Source: Bacteroidota bacterium
Lineage (GTDB): Bacteria; Bacteroidota; Bacteroidia; Bacteroidales; VadinHA17
Assembly: GCA_012838685.1 (NCBI GenBank)
Contig: DUOU01000016.1
Coordinates: 1-11,612 of the forward strand
Length of the DNA: 11,612 nt
Reading direction: 5' to 3'
The translations under genes and the position numbers were made by a program. A model generated the notes under the pieces. The model was not told the DNA's origin, made no database searches, and saw nothing but the letters and a program-made list of their open reading frames with translations. Within the stretch, counting starts at the first letter, position 1; every line of letters begins with the position of its first letter. Below are positions 1-7,584 of this stretch, piece after piece.

Positions 1-198
1 CTGAATGAGAGGATAATGTCGAGAGACTCCAAACTTTCATCCTGGGAGGAAGCTATTCTTGTCCTGAACAGGATAGTCAGGAAGTTGAGCCTGCCCGATG
101 AAAAGACACTGAACCTCGATCCCAGCAACACAATAGTAGAACAGGTGCCGATAATAGTCGATCAGCCCGAGAAATCGGGGATAGAGAGAGTCACTTAG
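1..198 (+). CDS. C-terminal end of an unrecognised protein (5' truncated by window edge)
   Basis: The frame is open from base 1 (L-N-E-R-I-M-S-R...) and stops at TAG 196-198, giving the last 65 residues of a protein whose start lies outside the window. An ATG at 16 lies inside this open frame, but nothing marks it as the true start. The piece is hydrophilic with a probable helix (SWEEAILVLNRIVRKL) followed by a proline- and acid-rich tail. No signal peptide, membrane segment or motif is visible, and I do not recognise the family. The gene is convergent with the PorE-like gene, with only 15 bp between the stop codons and no hairpin terminator in the gap, so the transcripts may overlap. Whether it is coding rests on the open frame and its protein-like composition only. 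Confidence 0.55.
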   Translation: MNERIMSRDSKLSSWEEAILVLNRIVRKLSLPDEKTLNLDPSNTIVEQVPIIVDQPEKSGIERVT

Positions 199-213
199 TT
201 TTTATATCTGTCT

Positions 214-2199
214 TTACTCCCCGTTTTCTTCAGGATTATAATCGGTTCTCAACACCCTGAATTCAGTCCGTCTATTGGCCTGATGCGTTATCTCTTTCTG
301 CTCTTCGGTTGGCAGTGAGTTTATATACTCTTCGGTAAGAACCGTGCCCACCTTCAGGAAGGTCGCCTGGGCGGATATCTCCTCATCAACGATCTTTGGA
401 GTGGATTCACCGTAACCTTTGGCGGTAAGTCTGTCAGGATTGATTCCCTTTTCTATCAGATATTCCACAACACTCTGGGCCCTTTTTTGGGAAAGATCGA
501 GGTTGTATTCTTCAGTGTCCCTGGAGTCGGTGTGCGACATAAGCTCAATGGTCACGTTTTCATTGTCGTTAAGCGTCTCCACAAGTTTGTCGAGTGAAAC
601 CATCGATTCCGGACGAAGTTCCCATTTGCCGAAATCATAAAAAATATTTGGCAGTTCAATAGGTTTGTCTATTGCTGTGAGCATGATGGTAACCATATAG
701 TCCCTGCTCTTTTCTTCTCCCTTTGTTGTCTCTCTCTCCTTGCCGTTAAGATATCCCTCTTTTGAGGCCAAAAAGATATAATCTACGTTCTGTTTCAACG
801 CGAATCTGAACTCTCCTCCGTTGCCGGTTTCGGTCTGCAGGTTGGAGCCGTCGCTCGCTATAAGCTGAACCGTTGATCCCGCGATCGCCGCGCCACTCTC
901 TTCATCTTTCACCAAACCTGTAATGTTGAACTCCAGGGGGGGCAGGACAAACGAGTAAAGCTCGTCGTTTCTCCTCCCTTTACGGGTTGAGGTGAACATC
1001 CCTTTTTCGGATAAACCCTCGAACGATATGCCGAAATCGTCAGCGGAGCTGTTGATAGGCGATTTCATGTTCTCCACAAGCCAACGACCGTTAGGCTGCT
1101 CGGTAGCCTTGAAAATATCGAGACCCCCCATACCAGGCAAACCATCTGACGAAAAATAGAGCGTTCCATCTACCCTGACATAAGGGAACATCTCATCGCC
1201 TGAAGTGTTGATATCCGGTCCGGCATTTTTGGGAGCGGACCATCCGCTGCCTTCCCTCGTAACGTACCAGATGTCTTTTCCACCGTAACCTCCCCTCATA
1301 TCGGATACAAAAAACAATCTTTCACCATCGTTGCTGATAGCCGGATGGGCCGCGACCAACGAATCGGCCACCAGTTCAAGATTTATCGGATCGCTCCACC
1401 TTCCCCCTTCGCGCATGGAGTAAAGTATTTTGCAACCCTTGTTCTCCCTTTTTCCTACTTCGCACCTCGTAAAAAACAGTTCGCTGAAATCGACTGAAAG
1501 TGAAGGAGTGCCATCATCGAATTCGCTGTTGATAACGTCAACCGGAACCGGTGTGCTCCACTTCTCTTTTTTATCGATTCTGCTCTCAAAAATGTCGGTA
1601 AAGTTCTCTCCGGTCGCGCCGCTTGTCTTGTTGCCCGTGGCATCCTCCCTGGAGGAGGTGAAATAGATCATACCATAGTCCTCCCTGGAGTAAACGGGAC
1701 TAAAATCGGCTCCCCTTGAGTTCAGGTCTTTTAATTCTGTTATTATGTATGCTTCAGGATTGCGTTGCCATTCAACAGCGAGTTCGCACGCCAGTATCTC
1801 CTGATCTGCCCTGGGGTCGGCGGGGGCTACCTGTTTGTAGTTGTTGAGCTCCTCAATGGCCAGCTCATATTTGCCGTTTTTCTTGTAGGTCATGGCAAGA
1901 TAAAAATGTGATTCCGGTCGACCGGAACTCTGCTTTACGGCCAATTTATACCATGTTTCAGCGCTTCGGGGATCATTCACAAGTCGGTATGATTCCGCTA
2001 TCATAAAAATATATTCACCTCTGGCAGCCTTGTCGCTTTTGCTGGTTTTTGAATAGGTGTCCTTAAAGAAATCGATAGCCTCGTAGTATTCACCGGCCTC
2101 AAATGCTTCGTAAGCCCTGGAGGCTCTCCGTTTTTGGGCCGATATGCCGGAGGTGGCGACTAACAATAAAAGTGTAACAAGGACAATTATCCGTCTCAT
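214..2199 (-). CDS. porE: PorE-like multidomain OmpA-family protein (TPR, beta-propeller, CRD, OmpA-C)
   Basis: Probable peptidoglycan-binding component of the type IX secretion system, acting on the periplasmic face of the outer membrane. Numbered from the ATG at 2199 (661 aa): residues 1-21 form a signal peptide (MRRIIVLVTLLLLVATSGISA). About 25-150 are TPR-like helices. About 165-420 are PD40/WD40-like propeller repeats with paired F-x-S and GG-x-D-I-x-x signatures (GGKDIW, GGLDIF). About 425-510 is a carboxypeptidase-regulatory-like fold. About 517-652 is an OmpA C-terminal domain with HTDSRDTEEYN and N-x-x-LS-x-x-RA-x-x-V, whose Asp and Arg contact diaminopimelate in the family. This order and length match Porphyromonas PorE. 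The in-frame ATG at 2229 would put ten charged residues before the signal peptide, so 2199 is preferred. No lipobox cysteine is visible, so export by signal peptidase I is inferred. Bacteroidota carry paralogues of this architecture, so the porE name is likely but not certain. Confidence 0.72.
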   Translation of the reverse strand: MRRIIVLVTLLLLVATSGISAQKRRASRAYEAFEAGEYYEAIDFFKDTYSKTSKSDKAARGEYIFMIAESYRLVNDPRSAETWYKLAVKQSSGRPESHFYLAMTYKKNGKYELAIEELNNYKQVAPADPRADQEILACELAVEWQRNPEAYIITELKDLNSRGADFSPVYSREDYGMIYFTSSREDATGNKTSGATGENFTDIFESRIDKKEKWSTPVPVDVINSEFDDGTPSLSVDFSELFFTRCEVGKRENKGCKILYSMREGGRWSDPINLELVADSLVAAHPAISNDGERLFFVSDMRGGYGGKDIWYVTREGSGWSAPKNAGPDINTSGDEMFPYVRVDGTLYFSSDGLPGMGGLDIFKATEQPNGRWLVENMKSPINSSADDFGISFEGLSEKGMFTSTRKGRRNDELYSFVLPPLEFNITGLVKDEESGAAIAGSTVQLIASDGSNLQTETGNGGEFRFALKQNVDYIFLASKEGYLNGKERETTKGEEKSRDYMVTIMLTAIDKPIELPNIFYDFGKWELRPESMVSLDKLVETLNDNENVTIELMSHTDSRDTEEYNLDLSQKRAQSVVEYLIEKGINPDRLTAKGYGESTPKIVDEEISAQATFLKVGTVLTEEYINSLPTEEQKEITHQANRRTEFRVLRTDYNPEENGE

Positions 2200-2522
2200 A
2201 AATTCAATTTTTCTTCGAAATCCAACCATAACACAACATTTTCAGGTGGTCTTTTATACCGCCTAAACGGCCAGTAAAAGTAACCACTTTTCGGTAACGG
2301 ATTCACAATAGATAACAACAAATTGCAACAGTTATTGCTTCTATTGCGGTTCGTGGCGCGAAAATAAATGTCAATCAACCGCCGATTGAGGTTAAAAAAA
2401 CACAAATGGCCCCCTTTTTTAGGGGGGTAACTATCAAAAATATACTCTTTTTTATAAAAAACACTAAAAAAACAGGGGGTATATGGATGAAATATATAGT
2501 TTCGCGAAAAAATAAATATAAT
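2200..2522. promoter_or_regulatory. Divergent control region between the porE-like gene and glnN
   Basis: This 323-bp stretch must hold promoters for both divergent genes. Visible dyads are TCAATC-N7-GATTGA (2371-2376 / 2384-2389), an 11-bp imperfect dyad CAATAG-ATAAC (2306-2316) against GTTAT (2331-2335) and CTATTG (2341-2346), and the poly-C/poly-G leader repeats at 2410-2479. On the minus strand, TACTTTTA (7 of 8 to TAnnTTTG) lies near 2275, with a TTG 23 bp upstream; this is only a weak candidate for the porE promoter. I found no good TAnnTTTG for glnN. No coding potential is convincing here apart from possible N-terminal extensions of glnN. Confidence 0.45.
2410..2479 (+). promoter_or_regulatory. 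Leader with alternative hairpins upstream of glnN
   Basis: CCCCC (2410-2414) followed by TTTTTTA can pair with the immediately adjacent GGGGG (2422-2426), giving a 5-bp stem with a 7-nt loop. The same arm CCCCCTTTTTTAG (2410-2422) can instead pair with CTAAAAAA...GGGGG (2464-2479), giving a long stem with a small internal bulge. The two folds share the 5' arm and exclude each other. The 3' arm contains AGGGGG (2474-2479), seven bases before an in-frame ATG at 2487. If the region is transcribed, the long fold would hide that purine run. The sequence relation is direct; a regulatory role is inference. Confidence 0.4.
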
Positions 2523-4712
2523 ATGGCGGAATTAAGATTTAGCGCGTTACGCGACGCTTTCAACAGGTCGCCCGTTGCTGTGGAACCTCCATCAAGACGG
2601 GTTTCGGAATATTTTGGGGCTAATGTCTTCGATATGAACAAGATGGAAAGATATTTGTCTAAAGAAGCCTTCAAAATAGTTAAAAATGCCATTGAAGAGG
2701 GCAAATCCTTGTCTATCGAAGAGGCCAATCAGGTGGCTATCGGGCTGAAGGCATGGGCTCTTGAGATGGGAGCGACCCATTATACCCATTGGTTCCATCC
2801 ACTGACAGACGTCACAGCCGAGAAACATGATGGTTTCATCGATATGGGAGCAGGCGGCAAGATGATCGAGGAGTTTTCAGGCAAATTGCTGGTTCAGGCT
2901 GAGCCTGACGCTTCAAGTTTCCCAAGTGGCGGTATAAGAAATACCTTTGAAGCCAGGGGTTACACTATATGGGACGTTTCGTCCCCGGTATTCATAGTTG
3001 GCTCCACTCTTTGTATTCCCACCATTTTTATCTCCTATACCGGAGAGGCTCTTGATTATAAAACGCCACTGCTCAAAGCCCTGTATGAACTGGATAAGGC
3101 GGCTGTTGATGTTTGCCAGTATTTCGACAAGGATATAACAAAAGTATATCCCACTTTAGGTGCCGAGCAGGAGTATTTCCTTATTGATGAAGCCCTTTAT
3201 TATGCCCGTCCCGATATAGCTCAGTGCGAAAGAACGCTTATGGGACATCAGGCTGCCAAGGACCAACAGCTATCCGACCATTATTTCGGATCAATTCCTG
3301 AAAGGGTAAAGGCATATATCGAAGATTTTGAGACAGAGGCGTATAAATTGGGCATTCCGGTAAAGACCCGGCATAATGAGGTCGCTCCAAACCAGTTTGA
3401 GTGCGCTCCTCTATTCGAAGAGGTTAACCTGGCCGTGGATCACAACCAGCTCCTGATGGATATTATGAGAAGAACGGCCAGAAAACACAAATTCAGGATC
3501 CTTTTCCATGAGAAACCGTTTGCCGGCATCAACGGTTCCGGTAAACACAATAACTGGTCGTTGGCTACCAATACCGGGGTAAACCTTTTGTCTCCCGGGG
3601 TAAATCCCAAAACAAACCTGCAGTTCCTGACCTTCCTTGTAAATGTCATCAAGATTGTAAATGACAACAATGACCTGATCCGCGCATCGGTGATGAACGC
3701 GACCAACTCATACCGTCTTGGGAGTCACGAGGCTCCTCCGGCAATTGTTTCGGTGTTCCTGGGTTCATATCTTACATCGATCCTGGAAGATATAGTTGAA
3801 AAGGTGACCGATAAAAAACTGACTCCCGAACTGAAAACGGATATCAAGCTTGGTATAGGCAAGATTCCCAAAGTTTTGCTTGACAACACCGATCGCAATC
3901 GTACCTCTCCTTTCGCCTTCACCGGTAACAGGTTCGAGTTCCGTATGGTGGGTTCTTCCGCTAACTGCAGCAGCGCCATGATCATACTGAACGCCGCATT
4001 GGCCTACCAGTTGAAACAGTTCAAGTCCGAGGTTGACGGAATTATCGAAAAAGGGATGAGCAAGGATGACGCGATATTCCAGACACTCAAAAAATATATT
4101 ATCGAATCGAGGAGAGTTCTTTTTGAGGGGGATGGTTATAGCAAAGAGTGGCAGAAAGAGGCCGCGAAGAGAAAACTGACAAGTAACCCAAGCGTTCCTG
4201 AATCGTTGAAAGCATACCTGACACCCAGGGCCAGAAAGGTTCTCACAACTGTTGGCGTACTGTCGGAAAAAGAGATAGAAAGTCGTGTTGAGGTTGAATA
4301 CGAGAAGTTTACCAAGAAGGTTCAGATTGAATCGAGAATTCTTGCCGACATAGCGATGAACCACATCGTTCCAATAGGCATCAAATATATGACTTCACTC
4401 ATTGAAAACGTCAAAGGCATCAACGATATCTACGAAGGGAACGAGTGCGAAAAGCTTTCAAGTATCAGTAAATCTATGATCATAGAGATAGCTGACCACA
4501 TTTCCAATGTCGAGAGAATGGTCAATGATATGGTTGAAGAGAGAAAGAAAGCGAACGTCATGGAGAGCACATACGATAAAGCCATCGCGTACGAGAAAAA
4601 TGTCAAGCCATATCTCGACAGTATCAGATATCACATCGATAAGCTCGAACTTATCGTTGACAATGAGATATGGCCTCTTCCCAAATACAGGGAATTGCTC
4701 TTTATCAGGTAG
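2523..4712 (+). CDS. glnN: Glutamine synthetase type III
   Basis: Cytoplasmic ATP-dependent ligation of ammonia to glutamate to give glutamine, the entry point of nitrogen assimilation. From ATG 2523 the product (MAELRFSALRDAF...) is 729 aa, the usual size of the Bacteroides type III enzyme and much longer than GSI (about 470 aa). Recognisable active-site and family segments are EQEYFL (about 215-220), RHNEVAPNQFE (about 283-293), NGSGKHNNWS (337-346), DRNRTSPFAFTGNRFEFR (about 457-474) and the C-terminal EIWPLPKYRELLF. An in-frame ATG at 2487 would add 12 basic residues. It has an AGGGGG seven bases upstream but no counterpart in the family, so 2523 is preferred. An earlier ATG at 2406 is rejected. 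The gene is monocistronic by appearance: divergent from porE upstream, with a terminator directly downstream. Confidence 0.95.
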   Translation: MAELRFSALRDAFNRSPVAVEPPSRRVSEYFGANVFDMNKMERYLSKEAFKIVKNAIEEGKSLSIEEANQVAIGLKAWALEMGATHYTHWFHPLTDVTAEKHDGFIDMGAGGKMIEEFSGKLLVQAEPDASSFPSGGIRNTFEARGYTIWDVSSPVFIVGSTLCIPTIFISYTGEALDYKTPLLKALYELDKAAVDVCQYFDKDITKVYPTLGAEQEYFLIDEALYYARPDIAQCERTLMGHQAAKDQQLSDHYFGSIPERVKAYIEDFETEAYKLGIPVKTRHNEVAPNQFECAPLFEEVNLAVDHNQLLMDIMRRTARKHKFRILFHEKPFAGINGSGKHNNWSLATNTGVNLLSPGVNPKTNLQFLTFLVNVIKIVNDNNDLIRASVMNATNSYRLGSHEAPPAIVSVFLGSYLTSILEDIVEKVTDKKLTPELKTDIKLGIGKIPKVLLDNTDRNRTSPFAFTGNRFEFRMVGSSANCSSAMIILNAALAYQLKQFKSEVDGIIEKGMSKDDAIFQTLKKYIIESRRVLFEGDGYSKEWQKEAAKRKLTSNPSVPESLKAYLTPRARKVLTTVGVLSEKEIESRVEVEYEKFTKKVQIESRILADIAMNHIVPIGIKYMTSLIENVKGINDIYEGNECEKLSSISKSMIIEIADHISNVERMVNDMVEERKKANVMESTYDKAIAYEKNVKPYLDSIRYHIDKLELIVDNEIWPLPKYRELLFIR

Positions 4713-4737
4713 GTTTAAGGTTGATTTGTTGCTTGAT

Positions 4738-4774
4738 CGGAGTTGTTGGCATCAACTCTCCGGGGCTTTTATTT
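4738..4774 (+). terminator. Rho-independent terminator after glnN
   Basis: A perfect 6-bp stem GAGTTG (4740-4745) / CAACTC (4753-4758) with loop TTGGCAT can be extended by CG / TCCG across a small bulge. It is followed by GGGG-CTTTTATTT. It starts 25 bp after the glnN stop. The stem is short and the T-run interrupted, so efficiency is uncertain. Confidence 0.6.
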
Positions 4775-4844
4775 GAAACATTTTCTCCTCTTTATCTTCG
4801 CGATATAAAACAGGAAGACAGGCCGCTTTTTTATTAAAATATGT

Positions 4845-4852
4845 TATATTTG
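4845..4852 (+). promoter_or_regulatory. Candidate -7 element (TATATTTG) of the ppiD promoter
   Basis: TATATTTG is an exact match to the Bacteroidota primary sigma -7 consensus TAnnTTTG, 132 bp before the ppiD start, in the only sizeable gap upstream of that gene. No clear TTG/TTTG -33 element stands at the expected 19-21 bp; the upstream bases there are GC-rich, then a T-run. Transcription would begin near 4857-4860, giving a leader of about 125 nt. Confidence 0.5.
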
Positions 4853-4854
4853 TC

Positions 4855-4870
4855 GCCTGAATTTTCAGGC
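4855..4870. promoter_or_regulatory. Hairpin/dyad at the predicted ppiD transcript start
   Basis: GCCTGA (4855-4860), loop ATTT, TCAGGC (4865-4870) is a perfect 6-bp inverted repeat three bases after the TATATTTG element. As RNA it could cap the 5' end of the mRNA; as DNA it could be an operator overlapping the start site. The sequence does not decide between these. Confidence 0.35.
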
Positions 4871-4984
4871 ATCAACATTTATCCTGGCCCTGTCCTTGGT
4901 GAACCTTTGTGGATCGGATTTTTGTTTTTGTTCTGTGATTTTTGATTTAGAATCAGTTATTAATAGTAAAGATTATTCCAATAA

Positions 4985-7105
4985 ATGTCAGCGATTCAGT
5001 TTTTAAGGGAAAAGGCAGGCGCATTGGTTGCCTTTGTTATAGGTTTATCTCTCATATTTTTTGTGGCAAGCGACCTTGTAGGGGGGGGCGGCAGCCAGAG
5101 CAGAAGAATCAGGAAATATTATGAGATAGGCGAGATTGCCGGTGAGAAGATATCTTATCAGGATTTCGAGACCAGGGTACAAGGCTTGGTAGAAATATAT
5201 AAACTTTCCGGAACCGACGTTACGGCCGAGATGTACGAAACTGTCAGGGACAACGTATGGGACCAGATGGTGAGGGAAAAAATTCTTGACAGCAAATATG
5301 ACAAGCTTGGTATAGGCGTAAGTAACGATGAGCTTGACGACCTGGTTCTTGGCGATAATCCGCATCCCATTGTGTTGCAGCTTTTCACTGATCGTACTAC
5401 CGGTGTTTTTAACCAGTCCTATCTGGTAAACTTTCTGAAACAGATTGAACTTGATGAGACAGTTCGCACCTATTGGCTTTTCTTTGAAGATGAGATTGTA
5501 AACGAGAGGGCCAGTACAAAATACAACACCTTGGTTTCAAAAGGGCTTTATGTCACCTCCAAAATGGTAGAGTTCCAGAGGGCGCTGAACGGACCGACAG
5601 TGGATTTCAGTTATGTGATGAAAAATTATGCCTCTATCCCTGATACCGCGATTACCGTTTCCACCGGCGAGATCAAAGATTATTACAAGAAACATAGGGA
5701 GGACTATAAAAGAACCGCGAGCAGGGATGTCGAATATGTAACATTTGATGTGGTTCCATCTGAAGAAGATCGTAAATCAATAGAGGCCTGGTTGACCGAC
5801 AATATTGAGGCTTTTAAGACAGCCACTGATCCCGAACAATACATCAACTTGACATCCGATACCAGGTTCAACGGTTTTTACCAGACAATTGACCAGGTTG
5901 CTCCGGCATTGCGAGAGTTTGTTGGAGGCGGGGATACCGATGCTGTTTACGGTCCTTATGAGGAGGAGGGCTACTTTAAGATCGCGAAGATTCTGGATAT
6001 AGCCAACCGTCCCGATTCTGTCCATGCCCGTCATATCCTGATCTCTTCGGGCACAAGTTACGAGTCGGTCAAAGCTATGGCTGACAGCCTCGCCAATGTA
6101 ATCAGAAGCGACAAAGCCAGTTTTGAACCGTTGGCCATGGCCTATTCGGAAGATCAGGGTTCAGCCGCCGTGGGAGGGGATTTGGGATGGTTTGAGGAGG
6201 GGATGATGGTTACCCCTTTCAATGACGCGTGCTTCTCCGGAAAGAAAGGGGATGTGGTTGTAGCGGAATCCAATTATGGATTTCATATTATTGAGATACT
6301 GGACCAGTCAAGAAATGTAAGGAAATATAAGATAGGTGAGATAGATCGACAGATTGAGCCAAGTTCGGCAACTATACAGGATGTCTATTCACAGGCAAGT
6401 TCTTTTATCGGCAATTACAATACATATGACAGGTTTAACGAAGGTATCGCCGAGTTGGGTATGAGCAAAAAGATCGCCAACTCTGTTTCTCCGGATCAGG
6501 CCTCTTTGCCGGGATTGGACGATTCCAGAAATCTTGTTATGTCGCTTTTCAATTCCAAGGAAGAGGGTTCCGCGGTTTTGGATAACAGCGAACAGGCGGT
6601 ATTGGAGGTAGGTGACAAATATGTTGTAGGTTTCTGCACGAGAATACAGAAGGAGGGTTATGCTCCGATTGAGGATGTAAGACCGGACATAATATTCGCG
6701 CTGACTATCGAGAAAAAGGCGGAAAGGCTTATAGAAGACTTCAACAGCATTAACGCCGGATCCATGACAATCGACAATCTGGCCACCAATATGGGACTGA
6801 CAGTCCAGGATGCGGCGCAGATCAATTTCTCTTCATACTATGTTTCCGGAATCGCCGGAAACGAGCCGGCTCTGATAGCGGCGGCGACTGTTGCCCCTGA
6901 AGGCGTGACAACCGGTCCGATCAAGGGAAACAATGGAGTCTTCATGCTAGCGGTGTATAATTCTGTAGATTCTTCTTCGGAGCAGGATCCTGATATGTTG
7001 AGAATGAACCTATCGTATACTTACGGGATGAGGGGTTCTTACGGTGCCTATGAGGCTCTACAGTCGGCGGCCAACATTGTTGATCAAAGATATAAGTTCT
7101 ATTAA
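4985..7105 (+). CDS. ppiD: Peptidyl-prolyl cis-trans isomerase PpiD/SurA family, membrane anchored
   Basis: Periplasmic folding factor that catalyses cis-trans isomerisation of prolyl bonds in exported proteins, tethered to the inner membrane. The 706-aa product starts with a short cytoplasmic segment and one membrane helix (about residues 13-31, ALVAFVIGLSLIFFVA), then a glycine linker. A SurA_N/PpiD_N-type helical chaperone region fills about 37-340, including a D-x-x-V-R-x-Y-W segment. A parvulin domain follows at about 346-440, with VHARHIL at its start, GGDLGWF in the middle and GFHIIEIL at its end. H350 and H434 occupy the positions of the conserved parvulin histidines, so the domain looks catalytically complete. 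The remaining 260 residues resemble the C-terminal extension common in Bacteroidota PpiD. The ATG at 4985 gives the short N-terminus expected before the anchor and has no Shine-Dalgarno. The gene appears to be a single transcription unit closed by the terminator at 7123. Confidence 0.9.
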   Translation: MSAIQFLREKAGALVAFVIGLSLIFFVASDLVGGGGSQSRRIRKYYEIGEIAGEKISYQDFETRVQGLVEIYKLSGTDVTAEMYETVRDNVWDQMVREKILDSKYDKLGIGVSNDELDDLVLGDNPHPIVLQLFTDRTTGVFNQSYLVNFLKQIELDETVRTYWLFFEDEIVNERASTKYNTLVSKGLYVTSKMVEFQRALNGPTVDFSYVMKNYASIPDTAITVSTGEIKDYYKKHREDYKRTASRDVEYVTFDVVPSEEDRKSIEAWLTDNIEAFKTATDPEQYINLTSDTRFNGFYQTIDQVAPALREFVGGGDTDAVYGPYEEEGYFKIAKILDIANRPDSVHARHILISSGTSYESVKAMADSLANVIRSDKASFEPLAMAYSEDQGSAAVGGDLGWFEEGMMVTPFNDACFSGKKGDVVVAESNYGFHIIEILDQSRNVRKYKIGEIDRQIEPSSATIQDVYSQASSFIGNYNTYDRFNEGIAELGMSKKIANSVSPDQASLPGLDDSRNLVMSLFNSKEEGSAVLDNSEQAVLEVGDKYVVGFCTRIQKEGYAPIEDVRPDIIFALTIEKKAERLIEDFNSINAGSMTIDNLATNMGLTVQDAAQINFSSYYVSGIAGNEPALIAAATVAPEGVTTGPIKGNNGVFMLAVYNSVDSSSEQDPDMLRMNLSYTYGMRGSYGAYEALQSAANIVDQRYKFY
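5081..5088 (+). repeat. G8 homopolymer within ppiD
   Basis: Eight consecutive G residues encode part of the Gly33-Gly36 linker directly after the membrane helix of PpiD. The frame is intact here. Gain or loss of one G would abolish the periplasmic part of the protein. Tracts of this length can slip, but the linker composition alone could also explain it. Confidence 0.7.
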
Positions 7106-7122
7106 TAGTATCCATAAGATGT

Positions 7123-7157
7123 AAAAAATGGGCGACCGCGATGGTCGCCCATTTTTT
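7123..7157. terminator. Strong, bidirectional terminator after ppiD
   Basis: A perfect 15-bp stem has arms at 7123-7137 (AAAAAATGGGCGACC) and 7143-7157 with a 5-nt loop GCGAT, and it continues into a T-run. The 5' arm begins with A6, so it also reads as a terminator on the minus strand. It lies 17 bp after the ppiD stop and serves ppiD first. Confidence 0.92.
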
Positions 7158-7180
7158 TGAACTCTCTGTCCGGAACGGAT

Positions 7181-7214
7181 AAAAAAATAGGCCGCTATCA
7201 TTAAACGGCCTATT
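7181..7214 (-). terminator. Terminator of the thrS-infC-rpmI-rplT operon
   Basis: On the minus strand a 9-bp stem AATAGGCCG / CGGCCTATT (arms 7206-7214 and 7186-7194, 11-nt loop) is followed by a T-run (plus-strand A7, 7181-7187). It lies 26 bp beyond the rplT stop. A second small hairpin, AGTAGC-GACC-GCTACT on the plus strand (7229-7244), overlaps the rplT stop codon. Confidence 0.88.
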
Positions 7215-7239
7215 CTTTTTATTTATGCAGTAGCGACCG

Positions 7240-7584
7240 CTACTTAACTTTTTCTACAATAGCTTTGAAAGCTTCGGGATGGTTCATGGAGAGATCGGCC
7301 AAGGTTTTCCTGTTAAGGGTGATCCCTTTTTCCCGGAGTTTTCCCATGAAAACGGAATAGCTCATATCGTACTGACGAACACCGGCGTTGATTCTTTGTA
7401 TCCACAAGGACCTGAATTGTCCTTTTTTCTTTCTTCTATCACGGTAAGCATAACCCAAACCCTTATCAAGCGTGTTCTTGGCTACCGTTATCACATTTTT
7501 TCTGGAAAGGAAATTTCCTTTTGTCTGTTTGAGGATCTTTTTTCTTCTTGCCCTCGATGCTACCGCATTTACTGATCTTGGCAT
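7240..7584 (-). CDS. rplT: 50S ribosomal protein L20
   Basis: Large-subunit assembly protein bL20 that binds 23S rRNA early in assembly. The 114-aa product has the typical basic N-terminal tail (MPRSVNAVASRARRKKILK) and the globular signature with RDRRKKKGQFRSLWIQRINA and GITLNRKTLADL, at the usual full length. It is the last gene of the operon, 94 bp after rpmI. No Shine-Dalgarno precedes the ATG; the leader is A/T-rich. In Escherichia coli and Bacillus, L20 represses expression of its own operon, but the operator cannot be identified with confidence here. Confidence 0.98.
   Translation of the reverse strand: MPRSVNAVASRARRKKILKQTKGNFLSRKNVITVAKNTLDKGLGYAYRDRRKKKGQFRSLWIQRINAGVRQYDMSYSVFMGKLREKGITLNRKTLADLSMNHPEAFKAIVEKVK

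Noticed and set aside
2200..2229. PorE-like protein starting at ATG 2229
   Set aside because: It would place ten residues (MVGFRRKIEF) before an otherwise ideal signal peptide beginning at 2199.
2406..2522. N-terminal extension of glnN to the ATG at 2406
   Set aside because: The extra 39 residues run through the poly-C/poly-G inverted repeat, have no counterpart in type III glutamine synthetases, and would exceed the normal 729-aa length.
3765..4364. 199-residue minus-strand open frame inside glnN
   Set aside because: It lies wholly antisense to a strongly conserved enzyme, with no domain, promoter or ribosome site; a shadow frame.
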